In this document: positions 7,190 through 13,901 of the stretch, in pieces | Layout of the letters: each line of letters opens with the position of its first letter | How positions within the stretch are numbered: the first letter of the stretch is position 1 | NCBI GenBank assembly: GCA_002413305.1 | Contig: DHWS01000071.1 | Coordinates: forward strand, 58,209 to 75,625 | Direction of reading: 5' to 3' | Source: Actinobacteria bacterium UBA5176 | GTDB taxonomy: Bacteria; Actinomycetota; UBA4738 | Length of the DNA stretch: 17,417 nucleotides | Translations under genes and position numbers: made by a program | Notes under the pieces: generated by a model | The model's database searches: none | What the model saw: only the letters and a program-made list of their open reading frames with translations | Told to the model about the DNA's origin: nothing

Positions 7190-7977
7190 CCCGAACGAGC
7201 TCGGAACCGGTCGCGGATGGGAACGGCGGTCGCGGGGTCGTTCGTTGCCACCGCGTCCACGCCGATCGCGAACAACCGCTCCAGGCCCTCCGGTTCGTCC
7301 ATGACCCACGTGCCGACCAGCACACCATCGTCGTGAGCCGCGCGGGTGAACGCCTCCCCAGCGTCCAGGACCGCGGGAACCTGCGGCAGAACATAGTCGT
7401 GCCCCCGCGACCTGACGTAGACCAGGCACGCGTATGGGTCGAACGGCCCGATGGTCAGGAAGCCGGTGGGGACCTGAGGTTCGAGCTCCTTGACCCGCTC
7501 GATCGACAGCCAGTTGAACGACGAGACGAGCATGGGTCCGTCGAACCCGATCCGGTGAAGCAGGATGACCACCTGTTCGGCAGCCGCCTCCCGCGGGGAG
7601 TCGAAGGCGGGCTCGCCCGGCATGTTCTTGATCTCCACGTTGATCCCGGCCTTCCCGGACAAGAACCGGAACGCCTCCTCCAGGGTCGGGATCTCCGCCC
7701 GGGACCCCCGGCCCCGCGAGGCGTCCAATCGCTTGAGTTCGGCAACGGTCAACTCATGGACCCAGCCCGAACCGTCGGTGGTGGCGTCCACTTCGGCGTT
7801 GTGCATGATGACCGGCACGCCGTCGGCGGAGAGGCGAACGTCCAGTTCGACGATGTCGGCACCGGCGTCGATGGCCCCCTGGAACGACGCGAGCGTGTTC
7901 TCCGGGTAGCTGGCCGAGGCGCCACGGTGGGCGACGACCACGGGCAAGATTTGTCGGCCGATATCGGTGCGAAACAT
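7186..7977 (-). CDS. ugpQ: glycerophosphodiester phosphodiesterase
   Basis: The 263-residue protein is a cytoplasmic GDPD, which hydrolyses glycerophosphodiesters to glycerol-3-phosphate and an alcohol. His17-Arg18 in VVAHRGAS, Glu26 in YPENT, Glu44 and Asp46 in VELDVRLS, His59 in VIMHN and the Glu-Lys pair in NVEIKN are the expected metal and catalytic residues of the TIM-barrel family. His59 is followed by Asn where many relatives have Asp. The C-terminal GVDAVATNDPA closes the barrel in the usual way. There is no signal peptide, so an intracellular role resembling E. coli UgpQ is likely. The ATG at 7977 has GAGGAG four bases upstream. A possible minus-strand -10, TATACT, lies at 8004-7999. 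Confidence 0.87.
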   Translation of the reverse strand: MFRTDIGRQILPVVVAHRGASASYPENTLASFQGAIDAGADIVELDVRLSADGVPVIMHNAEVDATTDGSGWVHELTVAELKRLDASRGRGSRAEIPTLEEAFRFLSGKAGINVEIKNMPGEPAFDSPREAAAEQVVILLHRIGFDGPMLVSSFNWLSIERVKELEPQVPTGFLTIGPFDPYACLVYVRSRGHDYVLPQVPAVLDAGEAFTRAAHDDGVLVGTWVMDEPEGLERLFAIGVDAVATNDPATAVPIRDRFRARSG

Positions 7978-8006
7978 TGTGCTCCTCGGAGGGGCGTCAG
8001 TATAAT
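7977..8006 (+). promoter_or_regulatory. possible promoter of the whiB-like gene
   Basis: TATAAT at 8001-8006 is a perfect -10 box, preceded at 18 bases by the weak -35 TTGTGC at 7977-7982. It would give the WhiB message a leader of about 105 bases containing the hairpin ACGCTC (8025-8030) / GAGCGT (8039-8044). The same stretch read on the other strand contains TATACT, so the -10 region may serve both divergent genes. Confidence 0.4.
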
Positions 8007-8118
8007 CCGCCCCTCGCCCGGCACACGCTCGCTTTGGTGAGCGTCCCGGAGCCCGTCAGGGGTCGGGTGACCGATTTCGACATGTGCTTGCCCGAGCCCG
8101 GATAGGGGGGAGTGGTCC

Positions 8119-8388
8119 GTGGATTGGGTTCATCTCGCGCGATGCAAGGACGAGGATCCGGAGCTGTTCTTCCCCGTCGGGACGACCGGGCCCGCCGCCG
8201 CACAGATCGCCACCGCCAAGACGATCTGCATGCAATGTGAGGTTCGAACGGAATGCCTCGAATGGGCCATGCTCACCTGCCAAGACGCGGGTGTGTGGGG
8301 CGGGCTGTCCGAGGAGGAACGCCGAGCCCTTCGGCGGGCGCGCCGGAGGGGCGAAGCGGCCGTTGCTCGAACGATGGTGAACGCCTGA
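8119..8388 (+). CDS. WhiB-family iron-sulfur regulator
   Basis: An 89-residue WhiB-like protein, a family confined to Actinomycetota and their phages. Four cysteines, Cys9, Cys37, Cys40 and Cys46, in the C-x(n)-C-x2-C-x5-C pattern bind a 4Fe-4S cluster. GVWGG at 58-62 followed by EEERRALRRARRR forms the turn and the basic C-terminal segment that contacts sigma region 4 or DNA. A fifth cysteine, Cys54, lies between cluster and turn. Such proteins modulate transcription with the principal sigma factor in response to NO, O2 or redox state. The GTG at 8119 has the strong purine run AGGGGGG at 8104-8110. The paralogue type (WhiB1, WhiB2 and so on) cannot be set by eye. It converges on the nth gene. 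Confidence 0.9.
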   Translation: MDWVHLARCKDEDPELFFPVGTTGPAAAQIATAKTICMQCEVRTECLEWAMLTCQDAGVWGGLSEEERRALRRARRRGEAAVARTMVNA

Positions 8389-8410
8389 GGGTCCGCTCGG
8401 CCGCTTCGCT

Positions 8411-9130
8411 CTAGACGCGGCTGGACGGGCAGAGATCGCTGACCGGACAGACCTCGCATCTCGGCGTGGGCGCCTTGCAGACCTGTCGGCCGTGGTCGAT
8501 CAGCACGTACGTGAACGGGAACCAGTCCTTGCGCGGGATGATCCGCATGAGGTCCTGTTCGATCCGGTCGGGATCGTTCTCCTGGGTGAAGCCCAGGCGT
8601 TGGCTCACCCTCCGGACGTGGGTATCGACCGCGATACCGGCGCTCTTGTCCGTGCGATGGCGTTCGGGATAGCTGTTGCCCTGCACGATGTTCGCTGTCT
8701 TCCGGGCTACCCCGGGGAACGTGATGAGCTCCGACATGGTCTGCGGCACCTGGCCGCCGTACCGTTCGACGATCACCCGGCAGGCGCCGCGGACGGACTT
8801 CGTCTTCTGGTTGAAGAAGCCGGTGGGCTTGAGCGCTTGTGCCAGATCGGCCTCCGGCACCCGCAAGTAGTCCTCGGGCGTCCGGTACTTCTTGAAGAGC
8901 GTGGCGGTGACCTCGTTGACCTTTTGATCGGTGCACTGCGCCGAAAGGATCGTGGCGATCAGCATCTCCAGGGGGTTGGAGAAGTTGAGGGCGACGTGCG
9001 CGTCCGGGTAGGCCTTCCTCAGGCGGCGGATCACCACGGGGGCGCGCTCCGCCAGCAGGCTGTCGCGGGTGAGCCCGGGCTTCGGAGGCTTCGGCGCCGG
9101 CCGGGGCTTGGGCGGCTTGATCGCGTCCAT
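8411..9130 (-). CDS. nth: endonuclease III
   Basis: A bifunctional DNA glycosylase/AP lyase of base excision repair that removes oxidised pyrimidines. The helix-hairpin-helix is at about 132-150 (LITFPGVARKTANIV) with catalytic Lys144, and the second catalytic residue is Asp169 in VDTHV. The C-terminal Cys218-x6-Cys225-x2-Cys228-x5-Cys234 pattern binds a 4Fe-4S cluster. Two oddities are visible: an N-terminal extension rich in Lys and Pro (about residues 5-19), and an insert of roughly ten residues, PERHRTDKSA, just before the catalytic Asp. The ATG at 9130 overlaps the upstream stop as TGATG and has GGGGGAAG upstream; a GTG at 9133 directly precedes it. It is the last gene of the leftward run and is not metabolically related to it. 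Confidence 0.92.
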   Translation of the reverse strand: MDAIKPPKPRPAPKPPKPGLTRDSLLAERAPVVIRRLRKAYPDAHVALNFSNPLEMLIATILSAQCTDQKVNEVTATLFKKYRTPEDYLRVPEADLAQALKPTGFFNQKTKSVRGACRVIVERYGGQVPQTMSELITFPGVARKTANIVQGNSYPERHRTDKSAGIAVDTHVRRVSQRLGFTQENDPDRIEQDLMRIIPRKDWFPFTYVLIDHGRQVCKAPTPRCEVCPVSDLCPSSRV

Positions 9131-9915
9131 CACTTCCCCCGGAACTTGGGCGAACGTCGCTCACGGAACGCTCGGATGCCTTCCCGCAGGTCCTCGCTGC
9201 CGAACGCCTCGGCCGCCATCGCGTCGAACTCCGACACGCGGTCGCTCTCGCCGAACCGGTCGACCGAGAGGTGTTCGATGGCGGTTCGGACCCCACGCTT
9301 CGCACCTCGAACCGAGAGCGGGGCGAGGCCGGCGATGCGTTCGGCCAGCGCGAAGGTCCGCTCGGTCAGCTCCGCGGCAGGGACGGCCACGTTCGCCAGC
9401 CCCCACGCGGCCGCCCCGGCGCCACTCACGACTCGGCCCGCATAGAGGATCTCCCCGGCACGCTTCGGCCCAACCGAGAGCACCAGGCGTTCGATGCTCT
9501 CGAAGTTCGGGAGGATGCCGAGCTTGCCCGACGGGATGCCGATGCGGGCGTCCTCGGCGGCCACCGCCAGGTCGCACGCCACCACGATCTGGCACCCTGC
9601 GCCCAGGGCCGAACCTTGCACCTCGGCGATCACCGGGTTCGGGTGCGTGGAGACGGTACGAAGGGACGCCTCGAACCCGCTGGCGTAGTCGCGGTCGGCC
9701 CGTATGATCGTGACGTCGGACAGGTCCGCGCCTGCGCAGAAGTCGGCGCCCTCGCCGGCCAGGATGACCGCCCTGACCTGCGGTTCTGCGTCCAATGCGT
9801 CGAACGCCGCGGCGAGCTCTTCGAGCATGTCGTGGGAGACGGCGTTTCGCTGGTCGGGACGATCGAGGACCACGCGAGCCACCCCCGCGAAGCGTTCGAC
9901 CCTGACCTGCGGCAC
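9130..9915 (-). CDS. enoyl-CoA hydratase/isomerase (crotonase) family protein without the catalytic Glu pair
   Basis: A crotonase-fold protein of 261 residues. The CoA-binding and oxyanion-hole segments are clear: GADFCAGADLSD at about 56-67 and GSALGAGCQIVVACDLAVAAEDARIG around 100-125. In enoyl-CoA hydratase two glutamates activate water, one in GGGCEL and one in GQPE. Here these positions read GAGCQI and GIPS, so both are lost. The protein is therefore unlikely to be an ordinary enoyl-CoA hydratase. Crotonase relatives with other residues catalyse isomerisation, decarboxylation, hydrolysis or C-C bond cleavage. It lies 15 bases after the biotin carrier gene and overlaps nth. The ATG at 9915 starts MPQVRVERF, the usual first beta-strand. 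The substrate is unknown but should be a CoA thioester. Confidence 0.82.
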   Translation of the reverse strand: MPQVRVERFAGVARVVLDRPDQRNAVSHDMLEELAAAFDALDAEPQVRAVILAGEGADFCAGADLSDVTIIRADRDYASGFEASLRTVSTHPNPVIAEVQGSALGAGCQIVVACDLAVAAEDARIGIPSGKLGILPNFESIERLVLSVGPKRAGEILYAGRVVSGAGAAAWGLANVAVPAAELTERTFALAERIAGLAPLSVRGAKRGVRTAIEHLSVDRFGESDRVSEFDAMAAEAFGSEDLREGIRAFRERRSPKFRGK

Positions 9916-9930
9916 CGCGAGCCTCCCGCG

Positions 9931-10143
9931 CTACTCGACGACGGCGATCACGTCGCCCTCCTGGACGACGCCGCCCTCCGCGACCCGAACCTCCTTCACG
10001 AGGCCGGCCAGCGGCGCCTCGACCGGGATCTCCATCTTCATGGATTCGAGGATGACCAGGAAGTCGCCCGCTTCGACCCGGTCGCCCGGCGCGGCGACGA
10101 CCTTCCAGACGTTGGCCACCATCTCGGCGAGGACCTCGGCCAC
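9931..10143 (-). CDS. biotin carboxyl carrier protein, free-standing
   Basis: A 70-residue single biotinyl/lipoyl domain. Lys36 in ILESMKMEIP is the lysine that is biotinylated, and the half-domains VAAPGDRVEAGD and VAEGGVVQEGD show the internal two-fold repeat of the fold. It shuttles carboxyl-biotin between the biotin carboxylase and the carboxyltransferase encoded in the same run. The GTG at 10143 follows the stop of the BKACE gene by two bases. Its product starts MAEVLAEMVANVWK, the usual opening of small actinobacterial carriers. This independent carrier contrasts with alpha subunits that fuse carboxylase and carrier; the carboxylase here indeed lacks a C-terminal carrier domain. Confidence 0.9.
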   Translation of the reverse strand: MAEVLAEMVANVWKVVAAPGDRVEAGDFLVILESMKMEIPVEAPLAGLVKEVRVAEGGVVQEGDVIAVVE

Positions 10144-10145
10144 GG

Positions 10146-11033
10146 TCAGGCGAGGACCTTCGAGCGGTCGGGCTCGGCCGGGAGCGACAACAGCTCACGG
10201 GCCCGGGCCGGCTCGGCGACCTCGCGGCCCTGCATGCGGACGATCTGGGCGGCCGCTTCGACCAGCTCGCCGTTGCTGGCGACCATGTCCCCGGACGGAA
10301 GGTAGAAGTTGTCCTCCAGGCCGACCCGGACGTTGCCGCCCAGCGCGGCCGAGGCCCCGGCCATCATCCACTGGTCCCGGCTGACGGCGATCATGCCCCA
10401 CGTGCACCGGTCAGGCACCACGCTCGACATGTGGGCGAGGTTCCGGGCGGTGGCGCTGATCCCGCCGAGCACCCCGTGGATGAGCGAGAACTGGATGGGC
10501 GTGGTGAGGACGCCGAGGTCGATGAGCGGTTCGACCGATTCGACGTGGCCGACGTCGAAGCACTCGCACTCGGGCTTCACGCCGGCCTTGTTCATCTGCT
10601 CCAGCAGGAAGATGATGTCCTCGAAGCGGTTCTCGAAGACGAAGTTGAACACGAAACCCTTCCGCCTCGGGCTGTATTTCGCGTAGTTCATCGAGCCCAT
10701 GTTCAGCGCGCCGATCTCGGGCCGGAGCTCGGTGATGTGGGCGACCCGGTCCTTCATGGGCAGGCCGACCCAGCCGGTCGAGTAGTTGATGATGATGTCC
10801 GGGGTCTCGGCGAGGATGGCCTGCGTGATCGCCTTGTAGTGCTCGGGCTTGACGGTGGGGGCGCCGTTCGGCTCGCGGGCGTGGATGTGGACCATCGACG
10901 CGCCGGCGTCGCGCGCCCTCCGGATCTCCTTCCCGTATTCCTCCGGTGTGTAGGGGATAGCCGCGCATTGGTCCTTGTTCGCGACGGCACCCGAGACGGC
11001 GCAGGTGATGATGCAGGGTTCGTCGACGGTCAC
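10146..11033 (-). CDS. BKACE (DUF849) beta-keto acid cleavage enzyme
   Basis: A 295-residue TIM-barrel enzyme of the BKACE family, whose founding member Kce splits 3-keto-5-aminohexanoate with acetyl-CoA into acetoacetate and an acyl-CoA. The zinc ligands His49 and His51 in MVHIHAREPNG and Glu240 in RVGLEDN are present, as are IINYSTG, ECECFD and the GVLGG loop that define the family. BKACE members differ in the keto acid they accept, so the lysine-fermentation substrate should not be assumed. A role in producing or consuming an acyl-CoA fits the carboxylase and crotonases around it. The GTG at 11033 overlaps the upstream stop as GTGA, with AAGGGGAAG before it, so its translation is coupled to the candidate selenoprotein upstream. 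Confidence 0.88.
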   Translation of the reverse strand: MTVDEPCIITCAVSGAVANKDQCAAIPYTPEEYGKEIRRARDAGASMVHIHAREPNGAPTVKPEHYKAITQAILAETPDIIINYSTGWVGLPMKDRVAHITELRPEIGALNMGSMNYAKYSPRRKGFVFNFVFENRFEDIIFLLEQMNKAGVKPECECFDVGHVESVEPLIDLGVLTTPIQFSLIHGVLGGISATARNLAHMSSVVPDRCTWGMIAVSRDQWMMAGASAALGGNVRVGLEDNFYLPSGDMVASNGELVEAAAQIVRMQGREVAEPARARELLSLPAEPDRSKVLA

Positions 11034-11596
11034 GTCTTCCCCTTCAACCGGTGTAGGAGTTCGAGGATCGGTCCGTTCGGCGGATTATCGGTCACATCCC
11101 GGTTCCGGTGCGCGTACCGCACGATCCCTTTGGTGTCGATGACGAACGTGCCCGGCATCTGCATGATGTCCTCGCCCGGCTTCCAGCTCGGCGTGGGGAT
11201 GTCGGACAGGACACGTGCCTTCGCCCATCCGAAGTAGACCCGCGGGCCCATGACCTGCCGGAGGGATCCTCGCTTGAGCCCGTAAGCGCGGTGCGCCGCG
11301 TTTCCCGGGTCGCTGGTGCAGACGAACGGCTTCAGCTTCCGCTCCTCGCAGAACCACTCCGCGCGGGCCGGTGCCCCGAGCCCGATCAGGACGACCCGAC
11401 CACCAGCCCGCGTGAACTTCGAACCATCGCCGCGCAACTGCACGGCATGCTCCTGGCAGAAGCTTCAGCCGTAATGGCGCAGGAACGCCGCCACGACGGG
11501 CCGCTCCCTCCAGAAGGACGAAAGCATGACCTCGCGTCCTCCGGCGTCGAGCACGGCGTGATCGGGCGCGCGGTCACCGACCTCGGGTTTGGGCAT
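11030..11596 (-). CDS. AhpC/TSA-like thioredoxin-fold selenoprotein (UxxC), read through an in-frame TGA
   Basis: Read with TGA 11467-11465 as selenocysteine, the frame gives one 188-residue protein. Before the TGA are MPKPEVGDRAPDHAVL (1-16), the peroxiredoxin-like opening, and the strand PVVAAFLRHYG (33-43). After it come SFCQEHAVQLRGDG and the strand VVLIGLG, and near the end MPGTFVIDTKGIVRYAHRNRD, the closing strands of the fold. Relatives in the AhpC/TSA-like (PRXL2-type) group have Cys where the TGA falls, so the redox motif is Sec44-Ser-Phe-Cys47. A SECIS-like hairpin follows. Other cysteines lie in WFCEERKLKPFVC. The ATG at 11596 has no clear ribosome site. Likely role: peroxide or thiol-disulfide chemistry. 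Alternatives are a nonsense mutation or sequencing error, but both halves are conserved and in one frame. Conventional gene calling gives fragments 11465-11740 and 11030-11443. Confidence 0.8.
11425..11449 (-). promoter_or_regulatory. candidate bacterial SECIS element
   Basis: On the minus strand, GCCGUGC (11446-11440), loop AGUU (11439-11436) and GCGCGGC (11435-11429) form seven consecutive pairs, one of them G-U. A further U-G, A-U and C-G extend the stem around a single bulged A at 11427. The loop starts 25 bases after the TGA at 11465, has four bases, and has G within its first two positions. These fit the published bacterial SECIS rules as I know them (loop 16-37 bases from UGA, 3-14 bases long). 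The hairpin is coding sequence, as bacterial SECIS elements are. Confidence 0.7.
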
Positions 11597-11641
11597 GCGG
11601 GCAAGGATACGAGGCTGGCGCTGCACTGACGCCCTGACCTC

Positions 11642-11663
11642 AACCGGCCCCGTCGGACCGGTT
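11642..11663. repeat. inverted repeat between the carboxyltransferase and selenoprotein genes
   Basis: AACCGG (11642-11647) and CCGGTT (11658-11663) form a 6-bp inverted repeat with a 10-base loop in the 168-base gap between the two genes. It could weaken read-through from the carboxyltransferase gene or be an operator. There is no T-run after it on the minus strand, so I leave the role open. Confidence 0.3.
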
Positions 11664-11764
11664 CTCCTTGACTTCAACACCCGGCCCCTCACAATCACCC
11701 GTTGAGCGAGAAACGAGGAAGCTCGGTTGCGCCGTGTCACGGGAGAGCGCAGGGCACGGTCTCC

Positions 11765-13381
11765 TCAGACCGGCAGCACACCGTGCTTGCGCCAGGGGCG
11801 TTCGACCTTCTTCGACTCGCCGATCTCGAGGCCGCGGATGATCGTCGAACGCGTGTCGGCGGGATCGATGAGATCGTCGAGGAAGGACCAGCCGGCGGCG
11901 ATGTAGGCGCCGATCTGTTCCCGGATCCCGGCGACCAGCTGGTTGCGGACTGCGTCCTGGGCCGACCGGTCTCCGGCGGATTCGATCTGCCTGCGGAAGA
12001 TGATGTTCACCGCGCCCTCCGGTCCCATGACCGAGATCTCGGCGCTCGGCCAGCCGACGATCAGGTCGGGCTCATAGGCCCGGCCGTTCATCACGTAGTA
12101 GCCGGCTCCATACCCCTTGCGGAGCACCACGGTCAGCTTCGGCACCGTCGCCTCCGCGACGGCGAACAGCATCTTCGCGCCGTGGCGGATGATGCCCTGC
12201 TTCTCGACCGCCGAGCCGACCAGGAAGCCCGGGCAGTCCATCAGGAACACCAGCGGGATGTTGAACGCGTCGCACAGCCACACGAACCGCGCAGCCTTGT
12301 CCGCCGCATTCACGTCGAGCGCGCCGCCCAGCATCATCGGTTGGTTCGCCACGATCCCCGCCGGCCGCCCGCCGAAGCGCGCGAACCCCGTGACCAGATT
12401 TCGAGCCCATTCGGGCTTCATCGGGAAGAAGTCGCCGTCGTCCGCCAGCACCTTGACGATCTTGCGCATGTCGTACGCGTGCCGCGGGTTGGCGGGGACG
12501 ATGTCGTAGAGCTCCTCGCACCGGCGCTCGACCGGATCGACGGCGTCCACGCGAGGTGGCGGCGCCAGGTTCGAAGACGGGAAGTACCCGAGGTACTTGC
12601 GGACGGTCGCCAGGCACTCGCGGTCGTCCGCCACCTCGAGGTCGGCCACGCCACTCACCTTCGTGTGTACGGCGCTCCCGCCCATCTCCTCGGCGGTGAC
12701 GTCCTCCCCGACGGCGGCCTTGACCAGCGGCGGCCCGCCGAGCGCCATGTGCGAGGTCCCCTTGACCATCGGCACGAAGTCGGCCAGGCCGGGGATGTAC
12801 GCGGTACCCGCCGCGCCCGGCCCCATCATGGCCGCGACCTGCGGGACCACGCCGCTCATGAGGACCTGCTCGCGGAACAGGTCGCCGGTCCGGGCGAACA
12901 TGGACCCGCTCGCCTCCTGGATCCGCGCACCGGCCGAGTCGATCAGCCATACCACTGGGATGCGTTCGCGCAGCGCCAGCTCGCGCATCCTGGTGGCCTT
13001 CAACTCGCCCACCATGCCCAGCGAGCCGGCCATCACGGTGAAGTCATAGGCGATCACCGCCGCCCGGCGGCCCTCGATCTTGCCGATGCCCGTCACGCAG
13101 CCGTCGGCCGGGGTGAACTTCCCTTGCATCGACGGCGTCCCGGCTTGATGGTGCGCGAGCAGCGAGAACTCGGTGAAAGAGCCCGGGTCGAACAGCAGCT
13201 CCAGGCGCTCGCGGACGGTGAGCTTGCCGTCGGCGTGCTGCTTCGCCACCCGCTCGGGGCCGCCCATGCCCAGGAATTCGGCCCGCTTCTGCCGGAGCTG
13301 TTCGGCGTGGCCGCGAAGGTCCGGGCCCTGGTAGGTATAGGTGACGCCGGAGTGCTCGGGTGGCGCGGCTTCCTCGGCCAT
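11765..13381 (-). CDS. acyl-CoA carboxylase carboxyltransferase (beta) subunit
   Basis: A 538-residue carboxyltransferase of the PccB/MccB/AccD type that moves carboxyl from biotin to an acyl-CoA. Both crotonase-fold halves are complete. The N-terminal half has LIDSAGARIQEASGSMF and the oxyanion-hole MGPGAAGTAYIPGLADF. The C-terminal half has FLMDCPGFLVG and RKGYGAGYYVMNGRAYEPDLI with the following WPSAEISVMGPEGAVNII. The length is typical for propionyl- or methylcrotonyl-CoA carboxylase beta chains. GGPPLVKAAVGEDVTAEEMGG resembles the methylcrotonyl type while the region after it resembles the propionyl type, so I do not name a substrate. The ATG at 13381 has GAGGAGGT nine bases upstream. 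Its partners, a biotin carboxylase and a free biotin carrier, are in the same run. Confidence 0.88.
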   Translation of the reverse strand: MAEEAAPPEHSGVTYTYQGPDLRGHAEQLRQKRAEFLGMGGPERVAKQHADGKLTVRERLELLFDPGSFTEFSLLAHHQAGTPSMQGKFTPADGCVTGIGKIEGRRAAVIAYDFTVMAGSLGMVGELKATRMRELALRERIPVVWLIDSAGARIQEASGSMFARTGDLFREQVLMSGVVPQVAAMMGPGAAGTAYIPGLADFVPMVKGTSHMALGGPPLVKAAVGEDVTAEEMGGSAVHTKVSGVADLEVADDRECLATVRKYLGYFPSSNLAPPPRVDAVDPVERRCEELYDIVPANPRHAYDMRKIVKVLADDGDFFPMKPEWARNLVTGFARFGGRPAGIVANQPMMLGGALDVNAADKAARFVWLCDAFNIPLVFLMDCPGFLVGSAVEKQGIIRHGAKMLFAVAEATVPKLTVVLRKGYGAGYYVMNGRAYEPDLIVGWPSAEISVMGPEGAVNIIFRRQIESAGDRSAQDAVRNQLVAGIREQIGAYIAAGWSFLDDLIDPADTRSTIIRGLEIGESKKVERPWRKHGVLPV

Positions 13382-13457
13382 GGCGGCTCGACCTCCTCGG
13401 GGGCCCTTCGCCGGAAGCGTCCCTCCCGATGCTTGCCCGGGCCCGCCTGTCCGAATG

Positions 13458-13901
13458 CTACCGCCGGCCGGTCAGCACGTCGTGCACCGGCTCCAGGGCC
13501 AGGCCGGCAAGTCCCCACAGCGGCGCGTAGTCGAATCGGATGAGCCCGTGGAGCTGGCGCCTGGCGTACGAGTAGTCCCACGGCGCCTGGCCGATCGCCG
13601 TGCGCAGTAGCCAGCCGGTCGTGTACTCCACGCCGAAGAACCCTGCCGCGTACACCGCCCCACGCAACGGCGCCGGAACCCGGTCCCGCATGGCGTCGTG
13701 GAGTGGCTCGAACATCGGCAAGAGCATCCCGTAGATCGGGAACATCCATAGGCTGGTCCGCGACGGCAGCCGGAGGTCGCGCGCCCGAGCGAAGTCGTGC
13801 AGGCCGGAGAACAGCACCTCCGCGCACCACCCGAACAGGCCATAGGCGACGAACCGGCCGGTCCGGCTGGGCACCTCGAAGCGGCTCAGCGGCCTTTCCA
13901 C
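13458..13901 (-). CDS. small membrane protein, PF06541 (putative ABC transporter type IV/CmpB) family
   Basis: A 147-residue membrane protein. FVAYGLFGWCAEVLFSGLHDF, SLWMFPIYGMLLPMFEPLHD, LRGAVYAAGFFGVEYTTGWLL and FDYAPLWGLAGLALEPVHDVL carry four hydrophobic segments and the GW, E, P-Y-G, VEY-GW and DY-PLW landmarks of the PF06541 family, annotated as a putative ABC-type permease of unknown function. The GTG at 13901, inside the last codons of the crotonase gene, is chosen because GGAAG lies five bases upstream; GTG 13874 is an alternative. The longer frame reaching back to 14522 is the shadow of the crotonase gene. Its place inside a carboxylase operon is not explained by any known role. Confidence 0.78.
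   Translation of the reverse strand: MERPLSRFEVPSRTGRFVAYGLFGWCAEVLFSGLHDFARARDLRLPSRTSLWMFPIYGMLLPMFEPLHDAMRDRVPAPLRGAVYAAGFFGVEYTTGWLLRTAIGQAPWDYSYARRQLHGLIRFDYAPLWGLAGLALEPVHDVLTGRR

Noticed and set aside
11668-11695. Plus-strand promoter-like TTGACT - 16 bases - CACAAT
   Set aside because: No plus-strand gene follows, only the antisense strand of the carboxyltransferase. The spacing and -10 are weak, so chance is the simpler explanation.
11465-11740. A separate 91-residue gene ending at the TGA, and a separate 137-residue gene at 11030-11443
   Set aside because: The two pieces join in frame into one peroxiredoxin-like fold with the TGA at the redox Cys position. The part before residue 49 of the first piece is basic, low-complexity sequence without homology features.
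11702-13543. 613-residue plus-strand frame opposite the carboxyltransferase
   Set aside because: It is an antisense shadow in GC-rich DNA; composition is R/H/G/P/D-rich without motifs.
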